From NCBI GenBank assembly GCA_030265145.1, contig JARBES010000118.1:20487058-20517971 (forward strand): 30,914 nt of DNA, given 5' to 3'. Source of the stretch: Strongylocentrotus pallidus. Lineage: Eukaryota > Echinodermata > Echinoidea > Camarodonta > Strongylocentrotidae. The position numbers and the translations under genes were made by a program. The notes under the pieces are model-generated. The model made no database searches and had not been told where the DNA came from. It saw nothing but the letters and a program-made list of their open reading frames with translations. Of this stretch, positions 20,301 through 27,482 are shown one piece after another (positions within the stretch are counted from its first letter, which is position 1; each line of letters opens with the position of its first letter).

Positions 20301-21649
20301 TAGAGGTCGTTTCTTCAAGTGCCACTTCTACAGGCAAACAACAAGAACTGACTTCAATTCTTCACATCGATGCTGTCCATGATCAAAAAGATTCCTTTTT
20401 AGACCAGTTGAAACAATGGAGAAACACTCAAGCTAAGAAAAATTGTCGTGATACGCTACAAAAGGCTCTCGAACAGATTGGACTTGCAGGTATATAAGAT
20501 CCTTTCTACATCCAAGTTTTTGATGAAACCATTAAAGTAGTAGTAGTAGTAGTAATAGTAGCAGTAGCAGTAGTAATAGGAGCAGTAGTAGTATTAGTAA
20601 TTAAAAATAATATTGATGCCCTAATGATAATTAATAATGATATTAATTAATAATAATAATGATAATAACAATTGAATGAGACTTACAGACATTTTTCTTT
20701 TCTTACTCCTACAACTTCTGAGCAAAAGAAGAAAAAGGTTTATAGCATGATTGGGTGCTTTTTGTACTACAAATCTGACAGGGTAAATTTATGACAGACT
20801 TTTGTTTACCTTGTATATACTTAATGCATTCTAGACTAGATTTTCCGGGAGAGGTGAACATGCCCGACCCCTGTTCGGCCTACAGCCCTCCCCCCCCCCC
20901 CTCCTCCTTATGTGATACTTTTATCAACATTGATTTAGTCCCGGGCATGGGGATTTAGTTTACAAATTGATGGGTAGATTTTGTAGGTATCCCCTCCCCC
21001 ATTTTTTGAGGGTATCCAAGCGTCCTGATTGAGCTTATAGTCCGCTATTTGTACACGGGCAAACGTGCTTTCCAGAGGCTCAGTCGAATGTTCAATGCTG
21101 GGAACTGCAGAGCAGCCTGACAAGATCGTTCAGTAGTATGGACGTTAGCTGTATCCAAAAAATAGTCATATGCAGGCCTCTACGTACTGTTCTGTGATCT
21201 TTTTCAATATACAAGTACTAAATCTCGGAATACGCTTCGTAGTTTGCTTTTTTGCTCCAGTCACTGTGATAAGTGTATTTGATAAACTAGTATGCTAACT
21301 GATGTACCTATTATGTTCATATTTAAATCATTTTCATCGCTATCGTTTAGGCTGTTTAGAAAGCAATGTGGGCAAAAGCACAACAAAACAATTGGATCGA
21401 GAAGAATTGCATCACATTGCACTCAACCTGATGATGGAAGATGTTCGTCCAATTACCGACGTCCTCGGCATAGACGAGGAGAAAGTCAAGTCTTATGCCC
21501 AGCAATGGGATCATCAAGATAATTGCACAACAGGACTCTTGGTAATTCTACAGAAGGAAAGCCGAAATCGAGAGGTTTTCTGTAAGGCTCTCAGAAACGT
21601 CGGTTTCATCGATATCGCAAGATCTGTCTACTTTGGTAAAAATGTTTAG
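5301..21649 (+). CDS. Ig-domain transmembrane receptor with a cytoplasmic array of death-fold modules (12 exons)
   Basis: Joined exons: 5301-5379, 6152-6490, 7814-8194, 11263-11346, 13032-13082, 15038-15292, 16957-17235, 18002-18268, 18862-18927, 19393-19725, 20277-20489, 21351-21649. All junctions are GT/AG, all introns are phase 1, and the joined frame is open for 881 codons. Order: signal peptide (1-26), V-like Ig (about 30-138), second Ig (about 140-255), membrane helix (about 269-286) followed by basic NKYRIRQ, linker, then death-fold modules to the C-terminus. Death folds recruit partner proteins by homotypic contact, and Ig domains bind extracellular ligands or neighbouring cells, so a signalling receptor at the plasma membrane is inferred. 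An in-frame TGA at 5289-5291 and a good start context (A at -3, G at +4) fix the start. I recognise no named orthologue. Modules are divergent, and death domain versus another death-fold class is not certain. Exon structure is well supported; a further exon may be missing near the assembly gap. Confidence 0.85.
5380..6151 (+). other. Intron 1
   Basis: GT/AG phase-1 intron. Its first 180 bases match the inverted copy at about 26205-26356 (shared CGTTACCCTATCTCGT). Apart from a GT microsatellite near the 3' end nothing functional is seen. Confidence 0.75.
6073..6107 (+). repeat. GT microsatellite
   Basis: A run of GTGTGT repeats with one GC interruption about 45 bases before the exon 2 acceptor. 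Open frames here that give runs of VCVCV are artefacts. Confidence 0.9.
6152..6490 (+). CDS. Exon 2: first Ig domain (V-like)
   Basis: The exon encodes residues 27-139. It has the Ig hallmark pattern: a B-strand cysteine (VLKCQF), an F-G core tryptophan partner (VYWKN), and the D-x-G-x-Y-x-C motif (ADQGRYSCRV). A second cysteine pair (SCVQDKTC) sits between the core cysteines and could form an extra disulfide. There is one N-glycosylation sequon (NHT). Borders are ag|G and G|gtaggt, both phase 1. The exon follows a GT microsatellite in intron 1 by about 40 bases. Confidence 0.88.
6612..7017. mobile_element. Foldback MITE with TTAA target duplication, in intron 2
   Basis: TTAA flanks both ends (6608-6611, 7018-7021). 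The two arms pair over more than 100 bases, for example TTTGCAGTTTCCTTGC on the left with GCAAGGGAACTGCAAA on the right. There is no coding capacity. A TTAA target suggests a Kolobok- or piggyBac-type source, which is inference. Confidence 0.75.
7022..7813 (+). other. Rest of intron 2
   Basis: No gene or recognised repeat. One tight 19-base hairpin (ACTTTGTCGACGACAAAGT, 7718-7736) is present. Confidence 0.6.
7814..8194 (+). CDS. Exon 3: second Ig domain and stalk
   Basis: The exon encodes residues 140-266. The Ig pattern is NITCTV, then DLWFLHG, then PYVCMAF, with a further pair (NEC and NNCT) ahead of the core, consistent with a C-type Ig fold. Sequons NCT, NIT and NTT suggest an extracellular, glycosylated domain. 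The last 25 or so residues are a polar stalk leading to the membrane helix in the next exon. The acceptor is tttaaag|C and the donor G|gtatga, phase 1. Confidence 0.85.
8353..8378 (+). repeat. TA microsatellite
   Basis: An uninterrupted TATATA run in intron 3. Confidence 0.95.
8762..9370 (+). mobile_element. LINE fragment with endonuclease domain, in intron 3
   Basis: The plus strand reads IGVIYRPPKSYFNDF, then LIGDFNIDLMKY and ISKPTRVT, which are the end-region motifs of the apurinic-like endonuclease of CR1/L2-type LINEs. After that the frame shifts but recognisable pieces continue (IISSDNSEHFPIF-like at 9080-9120). The piece is truncated on both sides and degenerate. Confidence 0.82.
9371..10089 (+). 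other. Intron 3, unassigned stretch
   Basis: AT-rich sequence with stray open frames (for example 9467-9790) that show no domain pattern or codon bias. Nothing is recognised. Confidence 0.5.
10090..10462 (+). mobile_element. Probable LINE 3' end
   Basis: T-rich sequence that ends in a short tandem tail (AAATTGAAATTGAAATTGAT, 10443-10462), the style of 3' terminus seen in CR1/L2-like LINEs. It may belong to the same insertion as the endonuclease fragment upstream, with an internal loss, or to another copy. Confidence 0.5.
11263..11346 (+). CDS. Exon 4: transmembrane helix
   Basis: The exon encodes residues 267-294. A run of about 18 hydrophobic residues (AGFSILAVSTLVVLVNVY) is followed by a basic stop-transfer stretch (NKYRIRQ), as expected for a type I membrane protein. 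A pyrimidine-rich acceptor (ctctgtccacag) and a consensus donor (A|gtaagt) frame it, and both borders are phase 1. Confidence 0.82.
11347..13031 (+). other. Intron 4
   Basis: Long AT-rich intron with no recognised gene or clear mobile element. Small hairpins are seen (AGACCGAC-ATC-GTCGGTCT at 12583-12601; ACTGTATG...CATACAGT near 12185-12208). Confidence 0.65.
13032..13082 (+). CDS. Exon 5: short juxtamembrane linker
   Basis: The exon encodes 17 residues (295-311, NGTVGKEDFKPLLDAKA) just inside the membrane. The exon is small, but its acceptor (tttacaacag) and donor (G|gtaaat) are good and it keeps the phase-1 frame between exons 4 and 6. It could be skipped in some transcripts without a frameshift. 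Confidence 0.7.
13108..13275 (-). mobile_element. SINE-like element, 3' part
   Basis: On the minus strand it ends AAGCGCTTAGGCACATCG, then GAGCGCTATATAAAAA and an ATT-repeat tail. This is the same paired-GCGC plus ATT-tail architecture as at 23922-24112 and in the SINE at 338-612. The 5' end is not clear. Confidence 0.6.
13276..14329 (+). other. Intron 5, unassigned stretch
   Basis: Several diverged short repeats around TTGCGATTGAT lie at 13280-13395. No gene is seen in the remainder. Confidence 0.5.
14330..14546 (+). mobile_element. LINE 3' end in intron 5
   Basis: It ends GAAAGGGACAATAAATTTC followed by an ATTCAATTCAATTCA tandem tail. The polyadenylation-like AATAAA and the pentamer tail are typical of CR1/L2-like 3' ends. 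It carries no coding part. Confidence 0.6.
15038..15292 (+). CDS. Exon 6: death-fold module 1
   Basis: The exon encodes residues 312-396. Predicted helical stretches run ELWFLAGKM, LRNIFQELEI, EAYQALCEW (W366), AKVLEETLMKY, then DFFQKMM. The L-x-x-W context followed about 15 residues later by a leucine-rich helix is the pattern of helices 4 to 6 in death domains. The module is divergent from classic family members, so the fold is inferred from pattern and from repetition in the following exons. Acceptor cttcttgcag and donor G|gtaatt are both phase 1. Confidence 0.75.
15655..16015 (+). repeat. Local tandem duplication, two units of about 175-180 bases
   Basis: Both units run from AAGAACTTAAATC through CATATTTCACATCACTCACA and GTAATTTTCAACGTATATA to CAGGTCTCC-GTTTTT. 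The second unit has a small extra segment. It lies in intron 6 and shows no coding signal. Confidence 0.9.
16016..16956 (+). other. Rest of intron 6
   Basis: No gene or recognised repeat is seen. The minus-strand open frames here have no domain pattern. Confidence 0.55.
16957..17235 (+). CDS. Exon 7: death-fold module 2
   Basis: The exon encodes residues 397-489. This is the most typical module at its C-terminal half: VKALDAWSNESLGSN (W458), then FVLLSLALENAG and SIERLLFS, matching the death-domain pattern of L-x-x-W, a glycine turn, an alanine/leucine helix, a glycine and a final short helix. W458 lies exactly 92 residues after W366. Borders are caccag|A and G|gtaaga, phase 1. Confidence 0.8.
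17236..18001 (+). other. Intron 7 with poly-C tract
   Basis: GT/AG phase-1 intron. A run of 15 C lies at 17550-17564. The open frames across it are compositional. Nothing else is recognised. Confidence 0.7.
18002..18268 (+). CDS. Exon 8: death-fold module 3
   Basis: The exon encodes residues 490-578. Helical stretches include LKEFTDKLTG, CKRLAMTLKPSEQKIDDYI, SLITEWLLEE (W550) and RLDDAVIKIGRYDL. W550 again lies 92 residues after the previous module's tryptophan. The last helices are complete, so the short exon that follows cannot be the end of this module. The donor is G|gtaatg, phase 1. Confidence 0.8.
18500..18830 (-). mobile_element. LINE in intron 8, interrupted by the assembly gap
   Basis: On the minus strand 18825-18741 reads VANWIKANKLSLNLDKTSYM, a reverse-transcriptase segment after the catalytic box in CR1/L2-like LINEs. 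The left side (18500-18530) is the matching style of 3' tail, repeated TTCAA on the plus strand. Both lie on the same strand, so they may be one element with about a kilobase hidden in the gap, or two copies. Confidence 0.75.
18641..18740. other. Assembly gap of 100 N
   Basis: Exactly 100 N, the conventional placeholder for a gap of unknown length. It lies in intron 8, inside LINE sequence, upstream of an exon that looks like an incomplete module. Confidence 0.98.
18862..18927 (+). CDS. Exon 9: orphan tail of a death-fold module
   Basis: The exon encodes only 22 residues (579-600). The sequence FFMTLVHRLNAEQPRVKSYYF lines up with the last two helices of the final module (VFCKALRNVGFIDIARSVYF) and with the end of module 2 (ALENAGCTSIERLLFS). 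The matching front helices and tryptophan are absent from the visible upstream sequence, where a 100-N gap lies. The acceptor (tttttacag) and donor (G|gtaagt) are strong, both phase 1. Confidence 0.72.
19393..19725 (+). CDS. Exon 10: death-fold module with acidic insert
   Basis: The exon encodes residues 601-711, the longest module exon. Helical stretches are DILPFLIDHESI, IPQLVKLVKLL, TKTQLKKNIGLP, an acidic run (EKDDDDE), then LMDHMKVWRDII (W675) and QALKEFQSFRKEL. The acidic loop precedes the tryptophan helix. The acceptor is atttcacag and the donor G|gtgagc, phase 1. Confidence 0.75.
19726..20276 (+). other. Intron 10
   Basis: No gene is seen. A GAAAT pentamer run at 20019-20037 could be a LINE-type tail, but no body is recognised. 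Confidence 0.55.
20277..20489 (+). CDS. Exon 11: death-fold module, short form
   Basis: The exon encodes residues 712-782. The front half is polar and weakly helical, while the back half is a clear death-fold match: FLDQLKQWRNTQ (W759) and DTLQKALEQIGLA. The final short helix appears to run across the splice junction into the first residues of exon 12 (GCLESN). The acceptor is ttttgcag and the donor G|gtatat, phase 1. Failure to splice would stop after two more codons. Confidence 0.75.
20536..20605 (+). repeat. AGT/AGC trinucleotide microsatellite
   Basis: An imperfect AGTAGTAGT run with AAT and AGC variants at the start of intron 11, followed by an AAT/ATT-rich stretch to about 20670. Confidence 0.92.
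20671..21350 (+). other. Rest of intron 11
   Basis: No gene is seen. A C-rich run lies at about 20886-20902. The acceptor before exon 12 is tatcgtttag. Confidence 0.6.
21351..21649 (+). CDS. Exon 12: last death-fold module and stop
   Basis: The exon encodes residues 783-881 and the TAG stop. Module pattern: LDREELHHIALNLM, ITDVLGIDEEKVKSYAQQW (W835), GLLVILQKE, VFCKALRNVGFIDIARSVYF. IADVLGI-type and GFIDIA-type segments are classic death-domain features. A possible donor (TTTG|gtaaaa) precedes the stop by four codons, but the downstream sequence is a spacer copy without visible exons, so the stop is taken as the real end. Confidence 0.82.
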
Positions 21650-21691
21650 TCAGCTACATTGACACTGCTAAAGAACTATATTGACAAACTG

Positions 21692-24600
21692 AAAACACAT
21701 GCAAATTAATTGGTTTGAATTATAAGTATACTATAGGGTCAATTGTTTATGGTTATCATTCTCGTCACTCAACTCTGCTACGTATTGTTTTCATTGAAGC
21801 ATAAAAGCATAAATAGTTGAATGCTATATTTGACTTACGAACTTTAACAAATGATCTGTATTCAAGGGAAAGTTGTTTGCTCTTAAATGATATTTGTGAA
21901 TGGTAAAGCTTTGTCGAAGACAAATATATCGTTATAATTCACACCGAGACCATTGTTCATGCTCTTAGTGCAGGGAGCACGTTTACGGTCAGTTTTGTCC
22001 GGTAGACCTTTATCATTTATGTATTACTGTACGGTGATTTTGGCATTATTGCTGGTGTATAAATCACTATTGTATTTAAGGTTTGCAACTTTTCGCGTGT
22101 ACAAAAATGGAAACAGGCCTTGGTTCTTTTCATCATCGAAATATACCGAAATGAAATATTAATAAATACACAACACTGTTATTTAATGGGTTATTATTTC
22201 TTCCTTGACTTTAAATACACAATGTAGGCCTACATATCACATATTGTCAGACGACAACTGAAAAATTTCACTGTTTCGTTATTAGCATTTTATGTATTGT
22301 GTGTGTTCTAATGCTCTTATTCCTATTTATATTTCCTGCATTCATTTGCTGTTATAAAAGTGCTTTAGTATGCAGTAATTCTAAACTGGATCTTCCTGAC
22401 ATTGTAAATATATCATTTCAAATAACGCCGAATGCTGCAAGTGAATAATGGTAACATAATTAGCCCTATATGCGTATATGGTTTTCAAAGGGGACAATAA
22501 CGAATATAGACTTGACATTAGATATTACAACAGTTATTATATGTACATGTATATATTTGGTATGATACGTTGTGATTCTTCTTCTGGTTATCATCGAAAT
22601 AACCGCGCTTAATTCACCATCATCTGGAAGTATGCATATCCCATAAAAAGTGCTTAGGATTAGATGTACCAACATTTATGTAGCAATTTTTAGTTCATCA
22701 ATTTTCTGTTAGTAGTTAAAAACATAATGTTGTGAATTTGTTGATTTATATTCATATTTTGTCAATGTTTCCTTTGGTATGTATAGTTTTGCAGACGAAA
22801 ACATTTTGGCACTATATACACAACAAGCTCTAATACTTCGAGTCAATGATGCACAGATATAGGTAAAGAGCCTAGAATATCATAGGTGTAATCGAGACCG
22901 GTTCGCCCTAAAGAAGAAGACAATTGTCTTTCTTATGTAGTAAAAAGAACGTGTTATATGTTTGTTTCCTATTATTTTTGTGTACATTTTGCCTCTAAAT
23001 TCTCGGATATTATTCGGTTCATTCAGTCCAATTAGAGAAGAAAAAACACTTTTAACGATTTAAAGCATGGAATAAAGAATAATGTGGTTTTATTAGCTGT
23101 TGCATTCAGGCTGCTCCAACGACTCCCTTTTCTGTCGGCGAAGATTTGGCCAACTTTAGTATTTGCATGCTATTACTGAGATAACAAATTGTGAGTTGTC
23201 GGCTCCTTCTCCCTCCTCTCATTCTCTCTTTCTCTACCCCTCCTCTCTTACTCTACCACCCTCTCTCTTTCTCTACCCCCTTCTCTCTTTCATTCTCCCT
23301 CCCATTCCATTAGCTCTCATGATTATTAGGTATTCATCTCTAATTCATTCAGTAAAGCAAGGCACAAGTTTACTAAAGATTGTTTAGGTGTTTCGAATGC
23401 ATTAGAAATTCGTAGCATAATTACTATAAAGAGTGGAGATTTTGTATTTTAATTCCTAAAATTGTCAGTTTTTCGAGATTAATACAAAAACATTCATTCT
23501 AGTCGATAAAGTTCCTCCTGGCGTTTAGAGCTTATAACTCTATTCCCAATATATTCCTGCTTTACAGAGGGTCTCCTTTATTTGGAAGAAAAGTAAAAAG
23601 GTTACAAAAGAGATATCTTTCATGTTTTATTTGTTGTTACTTTTTCAACAATGAATATGATTGCGTAATATCTCTTGTTTGTTTGTTTCACTTTTCATTG
23701 CAAAAGAAAATACTACCAAAATATTCCTTATATACCAATGTATCAAGCTTTCAAGAAAGAACTGTATAAGGATTGTGTACTCAGTATCAAGAGAGAAAGA
23801 AATAGTTCTCTTAAACATAAACATGGCGTGATGGGGCCTGTGATCGTATTCTGTAAAATTTGATACTGACAACTAAAGATTTTTGTTAGTGCATTTAAGC
23901 CTTCTGGTCAGAATAAAATCCGAATAATAATAATAATAATAATATAGAGTATTTATAATGCGCCAACTCCACATGAATAATGTGTTCGAGGCGCATGGAG
24001 AAGAAAAGATATAAGTACACAAAAATGAACAACGACAATGTGAAAATAAAACTAAATCTACTGAAAAGCCGCTTTAAACAAATGAGTTTTAAGGGCATGT
24101 TTAAAGCAATCTATACTTGAAATATAACGAATACTACTAGTATGACGTCACTACGGTTCTCTAGGGCGATTTAGATTTTCCACCTCCAAGGAAGCTTGAA
24201 ATCAATTGAAATTTGTATTTTATCAATCATATGACTATTAAGATTTAGATCATCGATCTTTTAGATTTCAGAAGTTTGGATGTTTATAACAATTTTAGTA
24301 TAACAAATTCATCAAAAATCGGATCTTAGTTAGATCGTTTAGTGTGCCGTGGGCTTTACGAAAGCTATTTTTATTGAAGATTGTTATAGATTCATAGCAT
24401 TTTAACAAATAAACCATGTTGCTGCTACCTTGTATTTGTATGCATTTCTTTTTATTGGTCTACAATATTATTTTATTGAAAAAGATTTTAGCAAAAAGTG
24501 ATTGATAAATAAAATAAGAGAGAGAGCGAGAGAGACGTCAGACTAAACAATGAGCTGATTAGACCTGATAAGAATGGATAAATTCTTAGTTATCATACTT

Positions 24601-24920
24601 TAATAAGCTTCATTCGAATTACTTAATTGTTCACTTTTATTAATTGTTCGTCGTACACAATTTTGAAGCTTTATGTGTCCAGTTTTTATGGATAACCTTT
24701 GCATGATAAACAAAATTTATTGGGGATACTAAATTCTAATCAAACTAATTAACAAGAACATGCTGTATATCACTTTTCGAAAACATCTCGGGTTTTACAG
24801 ATAACAAGGGGGCAATTTGAGATAAACAAGGAGATTGAGAACTGTTAAGCAAATAAAATACTACAGAACATCCTACAATGAGTCACCAATTAATCTCTAA
24901 AATTGACTTAAAATTATATT
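21692..24920 (+). repeat. Spacer copy B of the tandem duplication (aligns with 1-4575)
   Basis: It starts 42 bases after the stop codon and follows copy A in order: GTGTACAAAAATGGAAAC near 22098, CT-rich tract 23205-23310, AGAGCTTATAACTCTATTCC near 23530, and AACATGCTG-ATATCACT near 24755. It lacks the 92-985 block and the LINE of copy A, and it has a SINE-like insertion of its own. An AATAAA at 22161 is a possible polyadenylation signal for the gene. There is no coding signal. Confidence 0.85.
23922..24112 (-). mobile_element. SINE-like insertion present only in spacer copy B
   Basis: Minus-strand 3' end: GAGTTGGCGCATTATAAATA followed by an ATT-repeat tail (AAT run on the plus strand at 23924-23943). 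Copy A at about 3080-3085 runs through this place without it, so it arrived after the duplication. Confidence 0.75.
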
Positions 24921-24938
24921 GAAAGTACGAGTACTTAA

Positions 24939-25693
24939 AGGGCAAGTCCACTCCCAAAAATAAATTACTTTCAATATAAGCAAAAATTCAGACAAACCAA
25001 TCAAAAAAAAGTTGAGCAAAATCAGATAACTAATAAGAAAGTTATGATTTGTTCAAAAAGTATGTAAAACTATGGAACAATGAGAATCACAACACAAATT
25101 GCCAATATGTTAATCAGTTTGTGACGTCATGTCCTCACTATTTATCAATTGCTTTATATAGTTTAAATCCCATCAATTTACCTTTTCATCCCCCAAAACT
25201 GGATTTCCCCACGCCTTTGTCCAGGTTATATGATTTGTATCATATTGCATGACATTTAACAAAATCTGTTATGAATTTTGAAGAGTTGATACTGTTTCTC
25301 TGAATATTGTATATTCATAATTATTGATTTGTATATAAATAGTTTATCAAAATTCAAATTTGTCATGATTTAACTGGAGAAAAAATTACATTAGTGCATT
25401 CACACACAAATATATTACTATCAATCTAACTTGGAAGAAATAAGATTCTTAGGGAGAAAATAGGGAATTTATATTATCAATATAAAGAAAATATTTAGTG
25501 GATAGTGAGGACATGACGCTACAGACTCATTAATGAGTTGCCAATTTGTCTTGTGATTTTCAAAGTTCTTCATGTCATTAAAAATCCATAACTTTCTTAT
25601 TAGTTATCCGATTTTGCTCAACATTTTCTGATTGGTTTGTCTGATTTTTCTGCTCATATTGAACGTAAACAAATTTTGAAGTGGACTTGGCCA
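24939..25693. mobile_element. Long-arm foldback DNA element with TTAA target duplication
   Basis: TTAA flanks both ends (24935-24938, 25694-25697). The arms pair over roughly 220 bases, from AGGGCAAGTCCACT on the left and AAGTGGACTTGGCC on the right, through shared CAGACAAACCAATCA and GATAACTAATAAGAAAGTTA, to GACATGA-G and TGTCCTCACTAT. The loop is AT-rich without a transposase. It is a non-autonomous element, and Kolobok-like origin is inferred from the TTAA target. Confidence 0.85.
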
Positions 25694-25754
25694 TTAAAAA
25701 CGACCCTATTCACGTCAGATAATTCAGTTCTCACTTATAACCTAATAAAAACAA

Positions 25755-26140
25755 GAGGTATTCAATGACAATTTATTTACCTTCATCCAGTCAGCAACTA
25801 ACCGAAATTGAGAGTTAATCGTTCTCAGTAAAATTTCTGGGTCTTGATAAGAAAAGAAATGTTAGAGTCGTCAGCAAACAAAATGAAGGACATGGTTGTT
25901 GAGGACAAAATGTCAAAATCATTAATATATACAACAAAAATGAATGGACCGGAATAGAACCTTGATGCACGCCACATTCAATGGTCTTTATAGAAGAATG
26001 TGCATCGTCTATGAGTCTATAATTGCTTATTTTACCATGTCCAGTACTCCGCGTATTCTTCAATCCGTTAATTATGTCTAAAATTTCACCTTCCAAGAAT
26101 TGGTGCAAAATATATAGATAGTAAATTTGGGGCTCCAAGA
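25755..26140 (-). mobile_element. Degenerate LINE reverse-transcriptase fragment
   Basis: On the minus strand: STGHGKISNY, then SSIKTIECGVHQGSIP (the family's GVPQGS box) and FLLYI, then frame-disturbed sequence ending SQFRLVADWMKVNKLSLN. The catalytic region is scrambled, and about 100 residues between the KISNY and GVHQGS boxes are lost, so this is a dead, internally deleted copy. It lies next to the inverted intron 1 remnant. Confidence 0.8.
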
Positions 26141-26356
26141 AAGTCAGTTAATTGCTTATTTTAGACCGGTATCTTTTGGGTAAGTTTAAGGTGCGAGGGT
26201 ATAGGCGCCCTAATAGCACGTATTTCACGAGATAGGGTAACGCCATATTTGCTTCTTGACACAACTTGAACTTGTCGGTTTAACATATATACTCACAAAT
26301 GATTTTCGTGACATTAAAAACAAATGGAAGGAAACAAATTATAGGAAATCGATGTT

Positions 26357-26442
26357 ACGCATAACGAAGCGTAATGCTAGAACAAAGCCGGTCTATATAA
26401 TGCCTAAAGAGGCAGTGGTAAGCCTTCAATACGGGACGCCAT
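26357..26442 (-). pseudogene. Broken paralogous exon 1 (signal-peptide exon)
   Basis: On the minus strand it begins ATGGCGTCCCG at 26442 and reads MASRIEGLPLPL then a stop, against MASHTEGLHLPLW in the intact gene; a TGG tryptophan codon has become TAG. The remainder aligns with CTCTAGCA and GCTTCGTT of exon 1 but with small length changes that shift the frame, and the donor GTGAG is not preserved. The flanking intron sequence also aligns, which rules out chance similarity. Confidence 0.8.
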
Positions 26443-26464
26443 CTTCCTAGCACGGGAACACGCT

Positions 26465-27030
26465 TTGCTCAAAATACCTTAATATAGACAGGTCCTAAGT
26501 TCTGGAATTCTCTCGATTCTGTGATTAAAAGGTCTGTAAGTGTTCATGTATTCAGAAGAGAATTGAAATGTTATTATTTGAATACATATTGTCATTCCTG
26601 ATTTCTGACTATTCTTGTCTCCGAGCTGTATACTTTTGTTCATTACAATGAGTAAATAACGATATGACCATGCCAACTATGTTATATATACTCATATCGA
26701 GAACAAACTATATTGTAATATTGTTTTAATAAGCTACAGATTTATTCCCTTTCCTTTTCCTTGTCTTTTGTAGTTAATTGTGAGTATCGGTTCATGTATC
26801 CCTGTAATATTCCTTCCCTGTTTTAGCGTGTATTTGTATTTTATAAACTTTACTTTAATTAATTATGTCATTTGTAGTTTAAGGAGCCTATCCACAACAA
26901 GCTCTGCTTTTCCATAGGCTCCGCCACTATATCTCTCAAGTTCAACTCAATGGACAATATTCTGAATAGTGTGTACCGGTATTGTAATGAGATATTGTGG
27001 AAACCAATAAACTATCTAAACTATCTATCT
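26465..27030 (+). mobile_element. 5'-truncated CR1/L2-like LINE inside the inverted copy
   Basis: At its 5' side it reads GPKFWNSLDSVIKRS and VFRRELKCYYL, the C-terminal end of the ORF2 protein in CR1/L2-type LINEs. The 3' part has a stem (GGAGCCTAT...ATAGGCTCC, 26881-26926) and ends in a TAAACTATC tandem tail. Both sides show diverged copies of the bases just upstream of the pseudo-exon start (CTTCCTAG-CACGGGAAC and CTTGAGAAGCCACATGG), which look like an old target-site duplication. Confidence 0.8.
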
Positions 27031-27204
27031 TGAGAAGCCACATGGTTACAATCGGTTAGCTGATGTCATATCGAAACAAATATTTGCATACATAATCGAG
27101 ATAAATCTTGTGTCGCTGTATCGAAGGTCTTTGGTGTGTAACTTATTAGGTTATTCATTGATAACCTTCAGATAACTGTGTACATATTCTTATATTAAAT
27201 CAAC

Positions 27205-27482
27205 ATTTTTTTGTATTATCAATTGGATGTTTTGATCATACCATATGTCTTTAATTAGTTACACTTTACAATATTGTATGCGTCTTTCTTATTATGTTAT
27301 CTATCGTTGTTTTTAAAACCTTTGTTTCTTATGTTAGTTATGTTTTCAATGTGTACATCATAAGTCTGTAAATAATTTATATACGTTGTTTCTATTGTGC
27401 ACGGCCCTCAGGGATAGCAGTTGGTTAATTGAAGAGGCAACCCTGGTTAAATCAAACTGCAAATTATTAAACAAATAAATTA
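27205..27482 (+). mobile_element. Retroelement 3' end inserted in the inverted upstream region
   Basis: The sequence has no counterpart at 5115-5120, where the other copy runs ATATCATATTGTTGATTT without a break. It ends GGGATAGCAG...AACCCTGGTTAAATC and an AAATAAATTAA tail, in the style of a LINE 3' terminus. No coding part is seen. Confidence 0.65.

Noticed and set aside
21632-21640. Splice donor in the last exon, extending the gene further right
   Set aside because: TTTG|gtaaaa is a fair donor in the right phase, but no further exon is seen before spacer copy B, and the frame ends four codons later.
1-24920. Direct repeats around the gene as long terminal repeats of a giant element
   Set aside because: The repeats are several kilobases of diverged spacer without terminal TG/CA ends or primer sites, and the enclosed sequence is an ordinary spliced host gene.
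25049-25252. Small open frame
   Set aside because: It lies in the left arm and loop of the foldback element; the other arm does not keep it open.
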